Origin: Bacteroidales bacterium
GTDB lineage: Bacteria; Bacteroidota; Bacteroidia; Bacteroidales; GCA-2748055
Assembly: GCA_029210585.1 (NCBI GenBank)
Contig: JARGFP010000026.1
Coordinates: 1-53,486, forward strand
Reading direction: 5' to 3'
Length of the DNA: 53,486 nucleotides
The position numbers and the translations under genes are program-made. Below are positions 34,818 through 44,704 of the stretch, piece by piece (position 1 is the first letter of the stretch; every line of letters begins with the position of its first letter). The notes beneath the pieces were generated by a model. That model saw nothing but the letters and a program-made list of their open reading frames with translations, was not told the DNA's origin and did not search any database.

Positions 34818-36875
34818 CTATTCCAACCCCAGGCTCTTGATGTACGCCTCATTGTTCGACGGTCTTCCAAGGAATTCTTCAACCGCTTCCTCAATATCCC
34901 ACTGCGTACCGTTGGCCAGGATCAGCTCCCTGTAACGTACCCCGGTTTCGGTATCGGTGAGTCCGTTTAGCCTGAAAACCGTAAACATGTCCTGCGCATA
35001 TACCTCGGCCCATAAATATCCATAATAATAGGTAGGATGGGTATTGATGTGGATCCAACTGCCCTGGGGATGGGTTCCCTCAACATACATGGGCAACGGC
35101 ATCTCTTTGTCAATCTCCCTCCACAACGCATCGGTATCAACCGGATTTTCAGGATCATATTTATCATACAGCGTCATGTCGTAAACACTGTTGCGAAGGG
35201 ATCCCAGTGCATCCAGGCCTGATGTGACATTTTTCGCTTCCAGCATATTATCAAAGAGTTCACGGGGAAGCACCTCGCCAGTTTCGTAATGCTTCGCAAA
35301 TGAACTCAGCATATCATAATCCCATAACCAATTTTCAAACAGCTGCGACATGGCCTCGCCAAAATCCTCCTTGGAATGTGACTGGGAGGCAAATTCTCCG
35401 GTATAGGACATGTTGTCCATAATATGTCCGAACTCATGGAACAGGGTGTTTAATTCGCTATGGCTGATCAATGAAGGACGGGATTCTGTCGGCGCAGTGA
35501 AATTTCCCAGGAGCATGCACACCGGCACCTCGTAGCCTTCCGTCATCATCCTTCCCGGATTGATGCCCACCCCATAAAACCATGATTCCTTGCTGGGTCT
35601 TGGGTAGAGGTCGAGGTAAAACCTTCCGGTGATTTCTCCCTCCGTATACACCTCGTACAATAATACATCCTCGTGCCAGGCAGCGGGTTGCTCCACCTGG
35701 CGATAGGTGACGCCGAGTAATTCAGAAAAAATGTTCATCATACCATCCAGACATGCATCCATGGGGAGATACTCCCTGACCACTTCCGGGTCGACATTGT
35801 ATTCTGAAAGCAGGATCTGGTTCCTGAGGTAGCTCACGTCCCAGGGGTTCACAGGTGCATCACTTTGAATACCGCTCAGACTGTTGCGTTTTTGCTTCAA
35901 GCGCTCATGGTCCAGCACTGCTTTTTCCCTTGCTCGGGCAATCAGATCCTCCAGGAAGGTCCAGACAGCTTCCGGGTTTTTCGACATTTTCATAGAGGTT
36001 GTGTAACCGGCAAAGGTCGCATAATCCATCAGGTCAGCCAATTGATCACGCTTACTGACCAGCGCATCGAGGATCTCCAGGTTCTTCTTATATCCCCTGT
36101 TCTGGTACTTAACAAGAAATGCCTTTCTGGTAGCCTCTGCATCAGCATTATTCATAACGGGTTGGCGTGTAGCCGGCATCACCGGTATTTCGTAGGTGCC
36201 GTTTTCCTGCTTGTAACGCTCCTTGAAATTTTCCGGTAAACCTGCAGCACCTGCTTCATCCAGGACCAGTTTTTCATCGGCCGTATTCATATTGATGGAA
36301 TACTGCGAAGAGAGATCGTTGATCCCGGCTTTCAGCTTTTTGAAGGTAGCGAGACGTTCAGTCGCCAGGTTGACACCTGCATGTTCGAAGTATTGCATCA
36401 CATCGTCAACCAGGCGCTTCCTGTGCCCGGTTAATTCCGCACAGGCATCCGAATCTGAAAAAGCAAGCATTTGGCTGTAGATACGACCATCCGAAGTAAG
36501 GCTGGTCATCATAGAATCAATCTGCAGATACGCTTCAAGACCCTTCGCCCTGGAAAGTGAATCGGGAGACACCCAGTACAACATAAAACAATTGTTGCTT
36601 GCCTTGGTTAGGGCATGCACCACTTTATCGTATGGGACAAACACATTGTTGAATTCCGGGGAAGATGTTGTCCGGATACCTTCAAGCGTTGCCTCTGCCT
36701 CCTCCATCGTGATCTGTGCATATTCACTGATGTGCGCACCGGTCACATCTGCATACTGAACGGGTTCATTCAGCCCGGTAAAAAACGGATTGGAATCCTT
36801 CCTGGTTGCAGGATCCTGGTTACAAGCTGCCATAATCACTATAATTAAACTTAAAATTGGAAAAATCGTTTTCAT
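34818..36875 (-). CDS. M3-family metallopeptidase (oligopeptidase/dipeptidyl carboxypeptidase-like), lipoprotein
   Basis: The start at 36875 (MKTIFPILSLIIVIMAAC) gives a lipoprotein signal with Cys18; an in-frame ATG at 36920 is less likely. The 685-residue product has the M3 zinc site HEFGH in LNTLFHEFGHIMDNMSYTGE (near residue 480) with the third ligand Glu in the following SKEDFGEAMSQLFENW. SWFYGVGINPGRMMTEGYEV and the C-terminal HINTHPTYYYGYLWAEVYAQ are family landmarks for substrate binding. It degrades short peptides, here in the periplasm. Next gene on the same strand upstream is a cell-wall hydrolase. Confidence 0.9.
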   Translation of the reverse strand: MKTIFPILSLIIVIMAACNQDPATRKDSNPFFTGLNEPVQYADVTGAHISEYAQITMEEAEATLEGIRTTSSPEFNNVFVPYDKVVHALTKASNNCFMLYWVSPDSLSRAKGLEAYLQIDSMMTSLTSDGRIYSQMLAFSDSDACAELTGHRKRLVDDVMQYFEHAGVNLATERLATFKKLKAGINDLSSQYSINMNTADEKLVLDEAGAAGLPENFKERYKQENGTYEIPVMPATRQPVMNNADAEATRKAFLVKYQNRGYKKNLEILDALVSKRDQLADLMDYATFAGYTTSMKMSKNPEAVWTFLEDLIARAREKAVLDHERLKQKRNSLSGIQSDAPVNPWDVSYLRNQILLSEYNVDPEVVREYLPMDACLDGMMNIFSELLGVTYRQVEQPAAWHEDVLLYEVYTEGEITGRFYLDLYPRPSKESWFYGVGINPGRMMTEGYEVPVCMLLGNFTAPTESRPSLISHSELNTLFHEFGHIMDNMSYTGEFASQSHSKEDFGEAMSQLFENWLWDYDMLSSFAKHYETGEVLPRELFDNMLEAKNVTSGLDALGSLRNSVYDMTLYDKYDPENPVDTDALWREIDKEMPLPMYVEGTHPQGSWIHINTHPTYYYGYLWAEVYAQDMFTVFRLNGLTDTETGVRYRELILANGTQWDIEEAVEEFLGRPSNNEAYIKSLGLE

Positions 36876-36952
36876 CTGTACTGTCAGTTTGGGTTTTAAA
36901 TGCCAAATATAATCATACAATGAATTGCATGTGCCACTTCTGCTCTATGGCA

Positions 36953-37522
36953 TTATTTAAAAATTCTCGTGCCGAAAACGAATTTTTCTTCCCACCATGA
37001 ATTGTTCAGTGAAGTGATGGTGACGCCCTTTGAAGAAGAAGCATGGATAAATTGATTGTTACCGATATAAATCCCCGAATGCGTAATGAAGCGGTTTGTT
37101 TGGTAGGACCTGACAAAAAAGACCAGGTCCCCCTTTCTGAGCTCATCCATTCCGGCGATAATGTTGCCATACCTGGCCTGTTCTTCCGAACTGTGTGGCA
37201 GTTGAATGCCATGAGTGGAAAAAACAGTCGCCAGCAACCCGGAGCAGTCCATACATTTTATCGTTGTCCCGCCCATACAATGGGGAACTCCCAGGTATTT
37301 CCGGGCAGTCTGTATAATATCATCAGGGCGCGTATTTCCGGTATCCGGCATTTTTTCAATGCCTGCGTCTATAAAATCCTGCAGCATCTTCTTTTCAGCC
37401 AGGTTCTGGATATTCGGAAACGAAGGTTCTGGATAAAGCTGTGTGGTACAAAAAGTGTTAACTAATTGGCATACAGCAAATATGATAATAAATCTCCTTT
37501 GCGTGTTAAAGATAGCTTTCAT
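36953..37522 (-). CDS. NlpC/P60 family cell-wall hydrolase
   Basis: 189 residues. The N-terminus (RRFIIIFAVCQLVNTFC) is hydrophobic and may be a signal or lipoprotein leader. The NlpC/P60 domain has the catalytic Cys in TIKCMDCSGLLATVF, the His in RFITHSGIYIGNNQFIHAS and a third polar residue following. GVPHCMGGTTIKCMD is the usual entry to the active site. Members cut the D-gamma-glutamyl-meso-diaminopimelate link in peptidoglycan stem peptides. Normal length. Confidence 0.88.
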   Translation of the reverse strand: MKAIFNTQRRFIIIFAVCQLVNTFCTTQLYPEPSFPNIQNLAEKKMLQDFIDAGIEKMPDTGNTRPDDIIQTARKYLGVPHCMGGTTIKCMDCSGLLATVFSTHGIQLPHSSEEQARYGNIIAGMDELRKGDLVFFVRSYQTNRFITHSGIYIGNNQFIHASSSKGVTITSLNNSWWEEKFVFGTRIFK

Positions 37523-37716
37523 AATTACAACCCATGATATAAAAACGGAAAATATCCCTGCATTATTAGTGGTGAAATTTCATCATCCATATAAAAAACA
37601 TATACGCCCGGCGGGTGGTGTGGGTTTCATTTCTTACATTTACTTGTTCTCAATCTACTTATTTACCAATGAATTTGATCATTAAAATAATTGTCGAACC
37701 CTAACAAATCTTCCTC

Positions 37717-39678
37717 ATGAATACAAAAAACCATACAATAAGCAGGGCAAAGCATGTGTTTGCAATACTATTACTCTTGCTGGGACTCGCTGGTTCTCCC
37801 ACAATATGGTCGCAGACCAGCCAGGGGTTCAATTTCCAGGCGGTGGCCAGGGAAGATGCCGGCACCCTGATGACCAGCTCGGATATTACTGTGATAGCAG
37901 GAATCCGAATGGGCTCAGAAGAAGGCGAACTGGTCTGGCAGGAAACACAGATTGTCCGGACAAACAAATTCGGGCTTTTTGACCTGGTACTCTGTGGAGA
38001 TCCCGCGCTGAAGACCGGGGGATCATTAACCGATCCTGCTGATATCGACTGGAGTGCCGCAGCACATTTCCTTGCACTTTCCATCGATGCTGGTAACGGG
38101 CCCATTGAAATGGGAGTGCAGCCGCTGAGACCGGTACCTTATTCCCTGGCTTCCATCGGGGTTTCCCAGAAATTCCCTTCCCTGTCGGTTGGCGGTAAAG
38201 CATCGGTTCCTGACGAAGAGGCCCTGTTCATGGTGAGAAGGTCCGATGGATACCCGGTGTTTGCCGTCTATGAGGATGGGGTATGGGCGTTTACCGATTC
38301 AGTGGTATCGACGAAAGGAAAGAAGGGAGGCTTTGCCGTGGGCGGATACAAGACAGCAAACAAATCCAATCATGCGAATACGTATCTGAGGGTCACTCCC
38401 GACAGCGTCAGGATCAATGTCGACTACACTCCAGCAAAGGGAATCAAGGGGGGATTTGCAGTAGGGGGATATCATAAGGAGGCCAAATCAGCAGCTGTAA
38501 ACTTCATGCAACTCACCCCTGAAAACTATTTCATCGGACACAATGCAGGGATAAGTAATACAACCGGACGCTACAATGCATTCCTGGGGTACAAAGCCGG
38601 GAGTGAAAATATGTATGGGAGTGAAAATATTTTTATCGGTTACGGGGCGGGACGCAATCACGTGGGAGTAAATCCGGATAACATGCCGGTGCCGGGATCA
38701 TTGGACATAGGAAACAGGAATACCTACGTAGGCTATGAGTCGGGCTACTCCAGCATAAAATCAGGCATGAACACAATGATAGGTTGTCATGCCGGGTACT
38801 ATAACCTGGCCTCCTCCAATACATTTGTCGGCGACGCATCGGGCTATAACAATACTACTGGCACAAAAAATGTATTCCTTGGCACTTCGTCGGGTATGCT
38901 GAATGAAACGGGGGCAAACAATATCTTTTTGGGTGTCCATGCGGGTTTTGGAAACAGCAAGGGTTCTGACAATGTGGCGATCGGAAACGGGGCAGGAAGC
39001 TCTTTTAAATCGGGAATCAACAATGTGTTCATCGGTTCGGGAACCGGTGGCGCAGGTTACTATGGATCAGATGGTGCCGGATCATACAACGTGGTCCTGG
39101 GATTTCAGGCCGGTTACGAATTGATCAATGGATCCAACAATATTTTTATTGGTAACCAGGCTGGAAAAAACGAGGATGGATCGAACCTGCTGTATATCGC
39201 CAATTCGGAAACCAATCAGCCCCTGGTATGGGGAAGCTTCGAACAAAAGAACCTGGTGATCAACGGAAATGGTACAGACAATACAGCTAAGCTTACTTTC
39301 TATGTAAACGGGGATGCCGGGGGCAACCTGGCATGGTCGACCGAAAGCGATGCCCGCATGAAAAAGGATGTCGAACCGATCAGCCAGGCACTCGCCAAGG
39401 TGCTGTCACTGCAAGGTGTGAATTTCACCTGGAAAGATGAAACACGGGGGATCTTGGGAAAACAAATGGGATTTATTGCCCAACAGGCCGAGCCCATTGT
39501 TCCTGAAGTGGTGATCAATAAGGAGGACCACTATTCCATGCAATATGCGCCCATCACCGCGTTACTTGTGGAAGCCGTGAAAGAACAGCAAAAAATACTC
39601 AATGGCAAGGAAAAAGAGATACAGGAACTGAGAAACCGTGTTGAAAAACTGGAGGAGATCCTTCTGTCCACCAGGTAA
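37717..39678 (+). CDS. Exported surface fibre-like protein with S74 intramolecular chaperone
   Basis: 653 residues. A long hydrophobic leader (HVFAILLLLLGLAGSPTIWS) precedes the QGFNFQAVAREDAG module also seen at 26708. Residues 260-500 are a run of head-type repeats with the motif N-x-F-(I/L)-G-x-x-(A/S)-G (YNAFLGYKAGSENMYGSENI, KNVFLGTSSGMLNETGANNI), expected to form a left-handed trimeric beta-helix. From about residue 538 WSTESDARMKKDVEPISQ starts a peptidase S74 domain (LLVEAVKEQQKIL, then coiled coil ELRNRVEKLEEILLS), which in phage tailspikes helps trimerisation and then cuts itself off. No T9SS tail. Probably a trimeric surface adhesin. Confidence 0.85.
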   Translation: MNTKNHTISRAKHVFAILLLLLGLAGSPTIWSQTSQGFNFQAVAREDAGTLMTSSDITVIAGIRMGSEEGELVWQETQIVRTNKFGLFDLVLCGDPALKTGGSLTDPADIDWSAAAHFLALSIDAGNGPIEMGVQPLRPVPYSLASIGVSQKFPSLSVGGKASVPDEEALFMVRRSDGYPVFAVYEDGVWAFTDSVVSTKGKKGGFAVGGYKTANKSNHANTYLRVTPDSVRINVDYTPAKGIKGGFAVGGYHKEAKSAAVNFMQLTPENYFIGHNAGISNTTGRYNAFLGYKAGSENMYGSENIFIGYGAGRNHVGVNPDNMPVPGSLDIGNRNTYVGYESGYSSIKSGMNTMIGCHAGYYNLASSNTFVGDASGYNNTTGTKNVFLGTSSGMLNETGANNIFLGVHAGFGNSKGSDNVAIGNGAGSSFKSGINNVFIGSGTGGAGYYGSDGAGSYNVVLGFQAGYELINGSNNIFIGNQAGKNEDGSNLLYIANSETNQPLVWGSFEQKNLVINGNGTDNTAKLTFYVNGDAGGNLAWSTESDARMKKDVEPISQALAKVLSLQGVNFTWKDETRGILGKQMGFIAQQAEPIVPEVVINKEDHYSMQYAPITALLVEAVKEQQKILNGKEKEIQELRNRVEKLEEILLSTR

Positions 39679-39923
39679 ATACTTCTCTCTAAACTGCCGG
39701 CAGGAAAGGCCCTCTCCGGATGCCGTCTGCCCGGTAATGGAGGTTTTCGGTTCTGGCCTCAGGAGAGCCGAAAAAAACGTATGCTTTATCACAGACTGAT
39801 GGCTCAGTTTTTATTCCCCATTCTGCACCTTTTTCAGAATTAGTGAAAAGATAACACAGATTCATTGCCAAGCCATGTTATTCGTTGTAAATTAACAGAT
39901 TATTAAAATATAAACAATACAAT

Positions 39924-40889
39924 ATGGAGAATCAGGAATTTAATGTAGATGAGATACAACAAATCATTAAAAAGTATTACAAAACAGCAATTCTTATAGT
40001 AGTGCTTTTAATTGTTGGAGTTGGGTCTTTCTTCCAGGTAGGTACGGAAGAAGAGGGTGTAGTAACTCGTTTCGGAAAACATGTCCGGACGGTTGTGCCC
40101 GGGTTGAAAATGAAAATACCCTTTATGGAAAAGGTCAACAAAGTACCTGTGGAAAGGCAAAAAAAGCAGGAATTTGGTTTTCGCACAGAGCAGGCCGGGA
40201 TCAGGACCCAATACAGTCGTACGGGTTCTGTTACAGAAGATGAAGCTATTATGCTGACGGGCGATTTAAACCTTGCAAATGTACAGTGGGTGGTACAATA
40301 CCGCGTAAGCGATCCTTACAATTACCTGTTCAAGGTGCGCGATCCCGACAATACCCTGCGCGATCTTTCTGAAGCTGTTACACGGCAGATTGTCGGCGAC
40401 CGGACCGTTAACGAAGTATTAACCGTTGGAAGGGCGGAAATTGCCAGCGAAGTAAAAGTCCTGTTACAGGAAATGACCAGGGAATATTCACTGGGAATTG
40501 AAATCGCCCAGGTAGTCCTTCAGGACATCAATCCCCCGGAGTCGGTAAAACAGGCCTTTAATGCCGTAAACGAAGCCCAGCAGGAAAGGGAAACCCTGAT
40601 AAATAAGGCCAAATCGGAATACAACAAAGTAATTCCAAGGGCCAGGGGGCAGGCGCAGGAAACCATCCAGAAAGCCGAGGGATACGCTACCCAGCGCGTA
40701 AACAATGCACAGGGAGAAGTGGCAAGATTTAATGCCCTTTACGAAGAGTACATCAGGGCCCCTGAAGTAACAAAAAGAAGAATCTATCTTGAAACGCTGC
40801 AGGAGGTGCTGCCCAAACTTGGAGACAAAATCATCACTTCAGAAAGTGGCAACAACATGATTCCTTTGCTTAAAAAGGAATTGAATTAA
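39924..40889 (+). CDS. hflK: HflK, FtsH protease modulator (SPFH family)
   Basis: 321 residues. One N-terminal membrane segment (TAILIVVLLIVGVGSFFQVG) then the SPFH/band-7 domain (VVTRFGKHVRTVVPGLKMKI, ANVQWVVQYRVSDPYNYLFK, LRDLSEAVTRQIVGDRTVNE) and an Ala/Glu-rich coiled coil (QQERETLINKAKSEYNKVIP, RARGQAQETIQKAEGY). The complex with HflC forms a large cage around FtsH and limits its proteolysis of membrane proteins. hflC follows 31 bp later, the usual operon. Confidence 0.93.
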   Translation: MENQEFNVDEIQQIIKKYYKTAILIVVLLIVGVGSFFQVGTEEEGVVTRFGKHVRTVVPGLKMKIPFMEKVNKVPVERQKKQEFGFRTEQAGIRTQYSRTGSVTEDEAIMLTGDLNLANVQWVVQYRVSDPYNYLFKVRDPDNTLRDLSEAVTRQIVGDRTVNEVLTVGRAEIASEVKVLLQEMTREYSLGIEIAQVVLQDINPPESVKQAFNAVNEAQQERETLINKAKSEYNKVIPRARGQAQETIQKAEGYATQRVNNAQGEVARFNALYEEYIRAPEVTKRRIYLETLQEVLPKLGDKIITSESGNNMIPLLKKELN

Positions 40890-40920
40890 ACAACACACAT
40901 GCAACTTTAAAAGAATTACA

Positions 40921-41868
40921 ATGAATAGAATGAATAAAATATTACTTACTGCAGCAATTATTATTGGTGGCATTATTGTTTTATCACAAAGTATTTACGT
41001 AGTAGATGAAACGCAACAGGTTGTGATCACGCAGTTCGGCAGACCAATCGGGGATGCCGTGACCGAACCCGGCCTGAAAATCAAAACTCCTTTTGTTCAG
41101 AAAGCCAATTTTTTCGAAAAACGTTATATGGAATGGGACGGTGATCCCAACCAGATCCCGACTAAAGAGAAAAAATTTATTTTTGTTGACAGCTATGCCC
41201 GCTGGCATATTACCGACCCGCTGCAGTTTTATAAACGCCTCACCAACGAGCGGGGTGCGCAAAGCAGGCTCGACGATATCATTGATGGGGAAACGCGCGA
41301 CCAGGTAGCCAGGCACAGCCTGGAAGAAGTTGTAAGGAATACCAACCGGGAGGCCGACACAACCTCCAACATAAGCGTAATAATCGAAGATTCGCTTGCC
41401 CGGATCGATGTGGGCAGAAGTAGAATTCAGAATATTATCCAGGAAAAAGCGAATGAAGAGACCAAAGAACTGGGCATCGAAATACTTGATTTCCGGTTTA
41501 AACGCATCAATTACGTTGAGGATGTCAGGCAACGGGTTTACGACCGCATGAAGAGCGAGCGCATCCGCATTGCCGACAAATTCAGGTCCGAAGGTGAAGG
41601 AGAAGCTTCAAGGATTAACGGAGAGAAAGAACGCGAATTGAGCCAGATACAGTCGGAAGCTTATAAAGAAGCTGAGACAATCAAGGGAAAAGCGGATGCA
41701 GAAGCTGCCCGTATCTATGCAGGCGCCTACAACAGGTCTGGCAGATCAATTGAACTATACAGCTTTATAAAAAGTATGGAAACGTTTCAGAATACATTCG
41801 ACACCAGTACTACGGTGATCCTTTCAACCGATAGCGATCTGTACAAATACCTGAAAAGCATGGAATAA
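40921..41868 (+). CDS. hflC: HflC, FtsH protease modulator (SPFH family)
   Basis: 315 residues with an N-terminal membrane anchor (ILLTAAIIIGGIIVLSQSIY) and band-7 domain (ETQQVVITQFGRPIGDAVTE, FVDSYARWHITDPLQFYKRL), then coiled coil (RSEGEGEASRINGEKERELS, QIQSEAYKEAETIKGKADAE). Partner of HflK. Last gene of the operon; the next gene is on the other strand. Confidence 0.93.
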   Translation: MNRMNKILLTAAIIIGGIIVLSQSIYVVDETQQVVITQFGRPIGDAVTEPGLKIKTPFVQKANFFEKRYMEWDGDPNQIPTKEKKFIFVDSYARWHITDPLQFYKRLTNERGAQSRLDDIIDGETRDQVARHSLEEVVRNTNREADTTSNISVIIEDSLARIDVGRSRIQNIIQEKANEETKELGIEILDFRFKRINYVEDVRQRVYDRMKSERIRIADKFRSEGEGEASRINGEKERELSQIQSEAYKEAETIKGKADAEAARIYAGAYNRSGRSIELYSFIKSMETFQNTFDTSTTVILSTDSDLYKYLKSME

Positions 41869-41889
41869 TGTACTAACCAACAAAATAGT

Positions 41890-42795
41890 TTATAAATCCT
41901 GTGTAAAATTAATTTCGCACAGGTCTTCACTATATGTATTTGATGCCGGATATTTACCCTTTTCCATAGAAGCGTATTTGGGGAAAATTCGGATAATATT
42001 GCCAAGAAATCTAGAGTATTTAGACAGTTTTAAGTTCAAAGTAGGATATTTTGCAGTATGCAAAATGTGCTCATTTTCATAAAGCGTTCTGTTTCTAAAA
42101 GTCGAAGGAAATTTTTGCTGAAGTTGATGATGACCGTCCCGCACAATAACATTCACTCCATTCCACCAACCATGTTTTGCTTGTTCCAGTTCAACCTTTG
42201 ACATATTATCAGGATGGCTGGGTGTATATGCTTCGAAAAACAGTTTGTAATCATTATTGGTTTGTAAAAAATCTCTGTTTGCCTGCCGAACATGCCTGTA
42301 ATTTGAATCATCGATAATGATTACGGCATCATCAGACAGATAAGGTTTGATTAATAAAAGACACATCAACTGGCTTCTGTAATCGTGGGGGCCATCAATA
42401 AAAAATACCCCTACTTTTTTATCCCCAATATATTCGCCTAAGTTTTCTAATGCATCTTCATAATCCTGATTAATTAACCTGACGTTTTTAAGATTTAATT
42501 TATCGATCCGTGAATGAACGATGGATTCGTTTTTACCGTCTTTGTCAAAAAAGGCAAAATTGTCAATTCCAAAAGCCACATTATTCCCGATACTATTTGC
42601 GACTGATAATAATGATAATCCCTGGAAAACCCCTACTTCAAGATATACTTTATCATCATCCAGATTGTAACGGGATAAATTCATTAATGTGGCAAGGAGT
42701 TTTTCTCCGGAATAACCACTTAATATTTCATGCGTTTCAAGTGGCTTTTCACTTGCGTTTTTAATGGCATTATAAATATTTGTAAAGTGCATCAT
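41890..42795 (-). CDS. Class I SAM-dependent methyltransferase
   Basis: 301 residues. The Rossmann methyltransferase fold shows in VYLEVGVFQGLSLLSVANSI (motif I, E-x-G-x-x-x-G), FGIDNFAF (acidic loop for SAM ribose), VRLINQDYEDAL, KVGVFFIDGPHDYRSQLMCL and DAVIIIDDSNY, the layout of the Methyltransf_24 group. The C-terminal 90 residues are not recognised. Substrate unknown; comparable proteins work on glycans or surface sugars. Its AT content is higher than that of hflKC beside it. Confidence 0.8.
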   Translation of the reverse strand: MMHFTNIYNAIKNASEKPLETHEILSGYSGEKLLATLMNLSRYNLDDDKVYLEVGVFQGLSLLSVANSIGNNVAFGIDNFAFFDKDGKNESIVHSRIDKLNLKNVRLINQDYEDALENLGEYIGDKKVGVFFIDGPHDYRSQLMCLLLIKPYLSDDAVIIIDDSNYRHVRQANRDFLQTNNDYKLFFEAYTPSHPDNMSKVELEQAKHGWWNGVNVIVRDGHHQLQQKFPSTFRNRTLYENEHILHTAKYPTLNLKLSKYSRFLGNIIRIFPKYASMEKGKYPASNTYSEDLCEINFTQDL

Positions 42796-42934
42796 AATAA
42801 TAGATTAGCATTGATACGTTAACACATAAAACCAATCTCCCAATGCAATCGTACCGGAGACCCGTAATACGATCGTACGGTTTCCGGAACTCACTGCATG
42901 GTTTTCTTTTTCATTGCCTGCTCCTCATATGTTA

Positions 42935-43576
42935 TCAATGCAGGAAAGTGATCTTCCACACACCGCGGAAATCGTTCAATGCATAGCCGGTAGCCCGGTC
43001 ATTGGGATACAGCTTCCTGATCACATTCATGGTCTCCGTGGCGATCTGTTCCGACGGATCCCCGTGGCACAACAGGCAGGTACCTGATCCGATCATAATG
43101 GGCTGGTAATATTCCACCTCATTGCCCACGATGTGCACTGTTGGAGCAAGACTTTCCCCTTCACTGTGCAGCATTTCATAGGATGTAAGCTGTTCCGCTT
43201 CCGTTTTTGTAACCGGTTGATCGGCCGGGTTCCGGTATTTCGTGGATAGGCGTTGAATCGTGCAGTTATTCAGGTTGGACAGGCTGTCCTTCAGCTCCAG
43301 CGCTTCTATGTTACAATAGTCAACTGCATAGGCAGGCCCCCCCCTGGCCATTGCGCCCTGAACCGCGTTCAACAGCGCTGCCTGGGTAAGGGTGGCAATC
43401 TCGCTGCCCTTTTTCAGATACTTTTCCTTAATTGCCTGTTCCTGTTGTGCTGCCAGTTGCTCCGGAGTGGTTCCTTTGCCTGAGTTCGCAGCATCCTGAT
43501 CTCCCTGTTTATCAGAATTTCCCCCGCATGAGGCGATCAACATTGCCGCGATGAGACAGATGGTAAGTGTTTGCAT
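42935..43576 (-). CDS. Lipoprotein with DUF3365/Tll0287-like haem domain
   Basis: 213 residues: lipoprotein signal (MQTLTICLIAAMLIASC). The body matches the Tll0287-like (DUF3365) fold, with a single c-type haem motif CLLCH near the C-terminus and RYRNP-like STKYRNPADQP and DFRGVWKI segments characteristic of the family. Members bind haem c and act as redox or gas sensors; here with no attached signalling domain, free in the periplasm. Confidence 0.8.
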   Translation of the reverse strand: MQTLTICLIAAMLIASCGGNSDKQGDQDAANSGKGTTPEQLAAQQEQAIKEKYLKKGSEIATLTQAALLNAVQGAMARGGPAYAVDYCNIEALELKDSLSNLNNCTIQRLSTKYRNPADQPVTKTEAEQLTSYEMLHSEGESLAPTVHIVGNEVEYYQPIMIGSGTCLLCHGDPSEQIATETMNVIRKLYPNDRATGYALNDFRGVWKITFLH

Positions 43577-43811
43577 AAGTATGCGTTTTTAGTTCTCACA
43601 AAAACATGGATCGGCTGCAATAATATCAATAGAACTGATAACAACCTTTAAAGAATAAAAATAGTTTATTTTACTGAATATAGCGTAATAAACCCTTGAT
43701 TATAAGCAGGGAAGTATTTATCCAAGGAAGTCGCTGAGAGAAATCACAATGAAGTGGAATTTGGGAAAGACAATAATGGGTATAATTTCAATATGATCCG
43801 GGCATGGTATC

Positions 43812-44471
43812 TTACCTCACGCTATCGGCAAACAACAAATGTCTGGATTTCAGTGCTCCTTTGGTTACGCCTTTATACTCATAAACGTGAACGTAATACA
43901 AAGGCACGTTTCCGGTCAACGTCACCTTTTTTCCACGCTCCATCGATTCCTTCAAATGAGCAATAGATTCAATTTGCAGCCATCCATCATAAACCCCGCC
44001 TCTTACCAGTTTGTCATCTGCATAAGTCATCAGTAAATCTGTAGATACAACCTTTCCTGGCCAGGCATGGTATTCAACACCGTACCCGGTGGGTGAAGGA
44101 CTCCATGTGGTGATTCTGTGATCTCCTTTGAAAAAGGCATTCGTTCCGGGTAATTTTTTCACAACATAGTCCTTGGTCAGTTCTACCTCAAGTGCATGCT
44201 CGCCATACTCCACCCCAATAACTGTTTTGGCAGGCAACTGGTACATCATGAAGTTTTTGCCGGCATTGGTTTTGATAGTGGTAAGTATATCAAAGTCAAA
44301 AGAACCAACAGTGCTAAGGAAATCTGCACTGGCATTTTCAAGTGCCATGGCTTTTGATGCGGCTGCTTCTGCTGCTTCTGCAGCTGTGGCAGCTGCTTCT
44401 TTTGCCTTGTTATTGCACGCACTTAGTGCGATCAAAGCAAAAGTTGTCAGAATTAAGAATATGTGTTTCAT
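43812..44471 (-). CDS. Hypothetical lipoprotein
   Basis: 219 residues. MKHIFLILTTFALIALSAC is a lipoprotein signal, followed by an alanine/glutamate-rich linker (KEAAATAAEAAEAAASKAMA) that is probably helical, then a beta-rich domain (GKNFMMYQLPAKTVIGVEYG, WSPSPTGYGVEYHAWPG). Not assigned to a family. Same strand as the haem lipoprotein, 235 bp away, possibly separate units. Confidence 0.7.
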   Translation of the reverse strand: MKHIFLILTTFALIALSACNNKAKEAAATAAEAAEAAASKAMALENASADFLSTVGSFDFDILTTIKTNAGKNFMMYQLPAKTVIGVEYGEHALEVELTKDYVVKKLPGTNAFFKGDHRITTWSPSPTGYGVEYHAWPGKVVSTDLLMTYADDKLVRGGVYDGWLQIESIAHLKESMERGKKVTLTGNVPLYYVHVYEYKGVTKGALKSRHLLFADSVR

Positions 44472-44704
44472 AATTTGTCTATATATCCTAAAACTTTAAT
44501 ATAAAATTATCGCTCCCGCAAGTTAAGTTCATTCATTCTGATTAGTGTTACATAAATATGAATATATGTTGTATCATTCACCCCCTATTCAGGGGTGTTC
44601 AAAATTGCCATTATGCCAATCTTTTCAAGTGCTCAATGTTGAATTTAAAGGAAAAATATCGATTTTACCGCTTGAATACTTTATGTTGATTTAAGATAAG
44701 GGAA

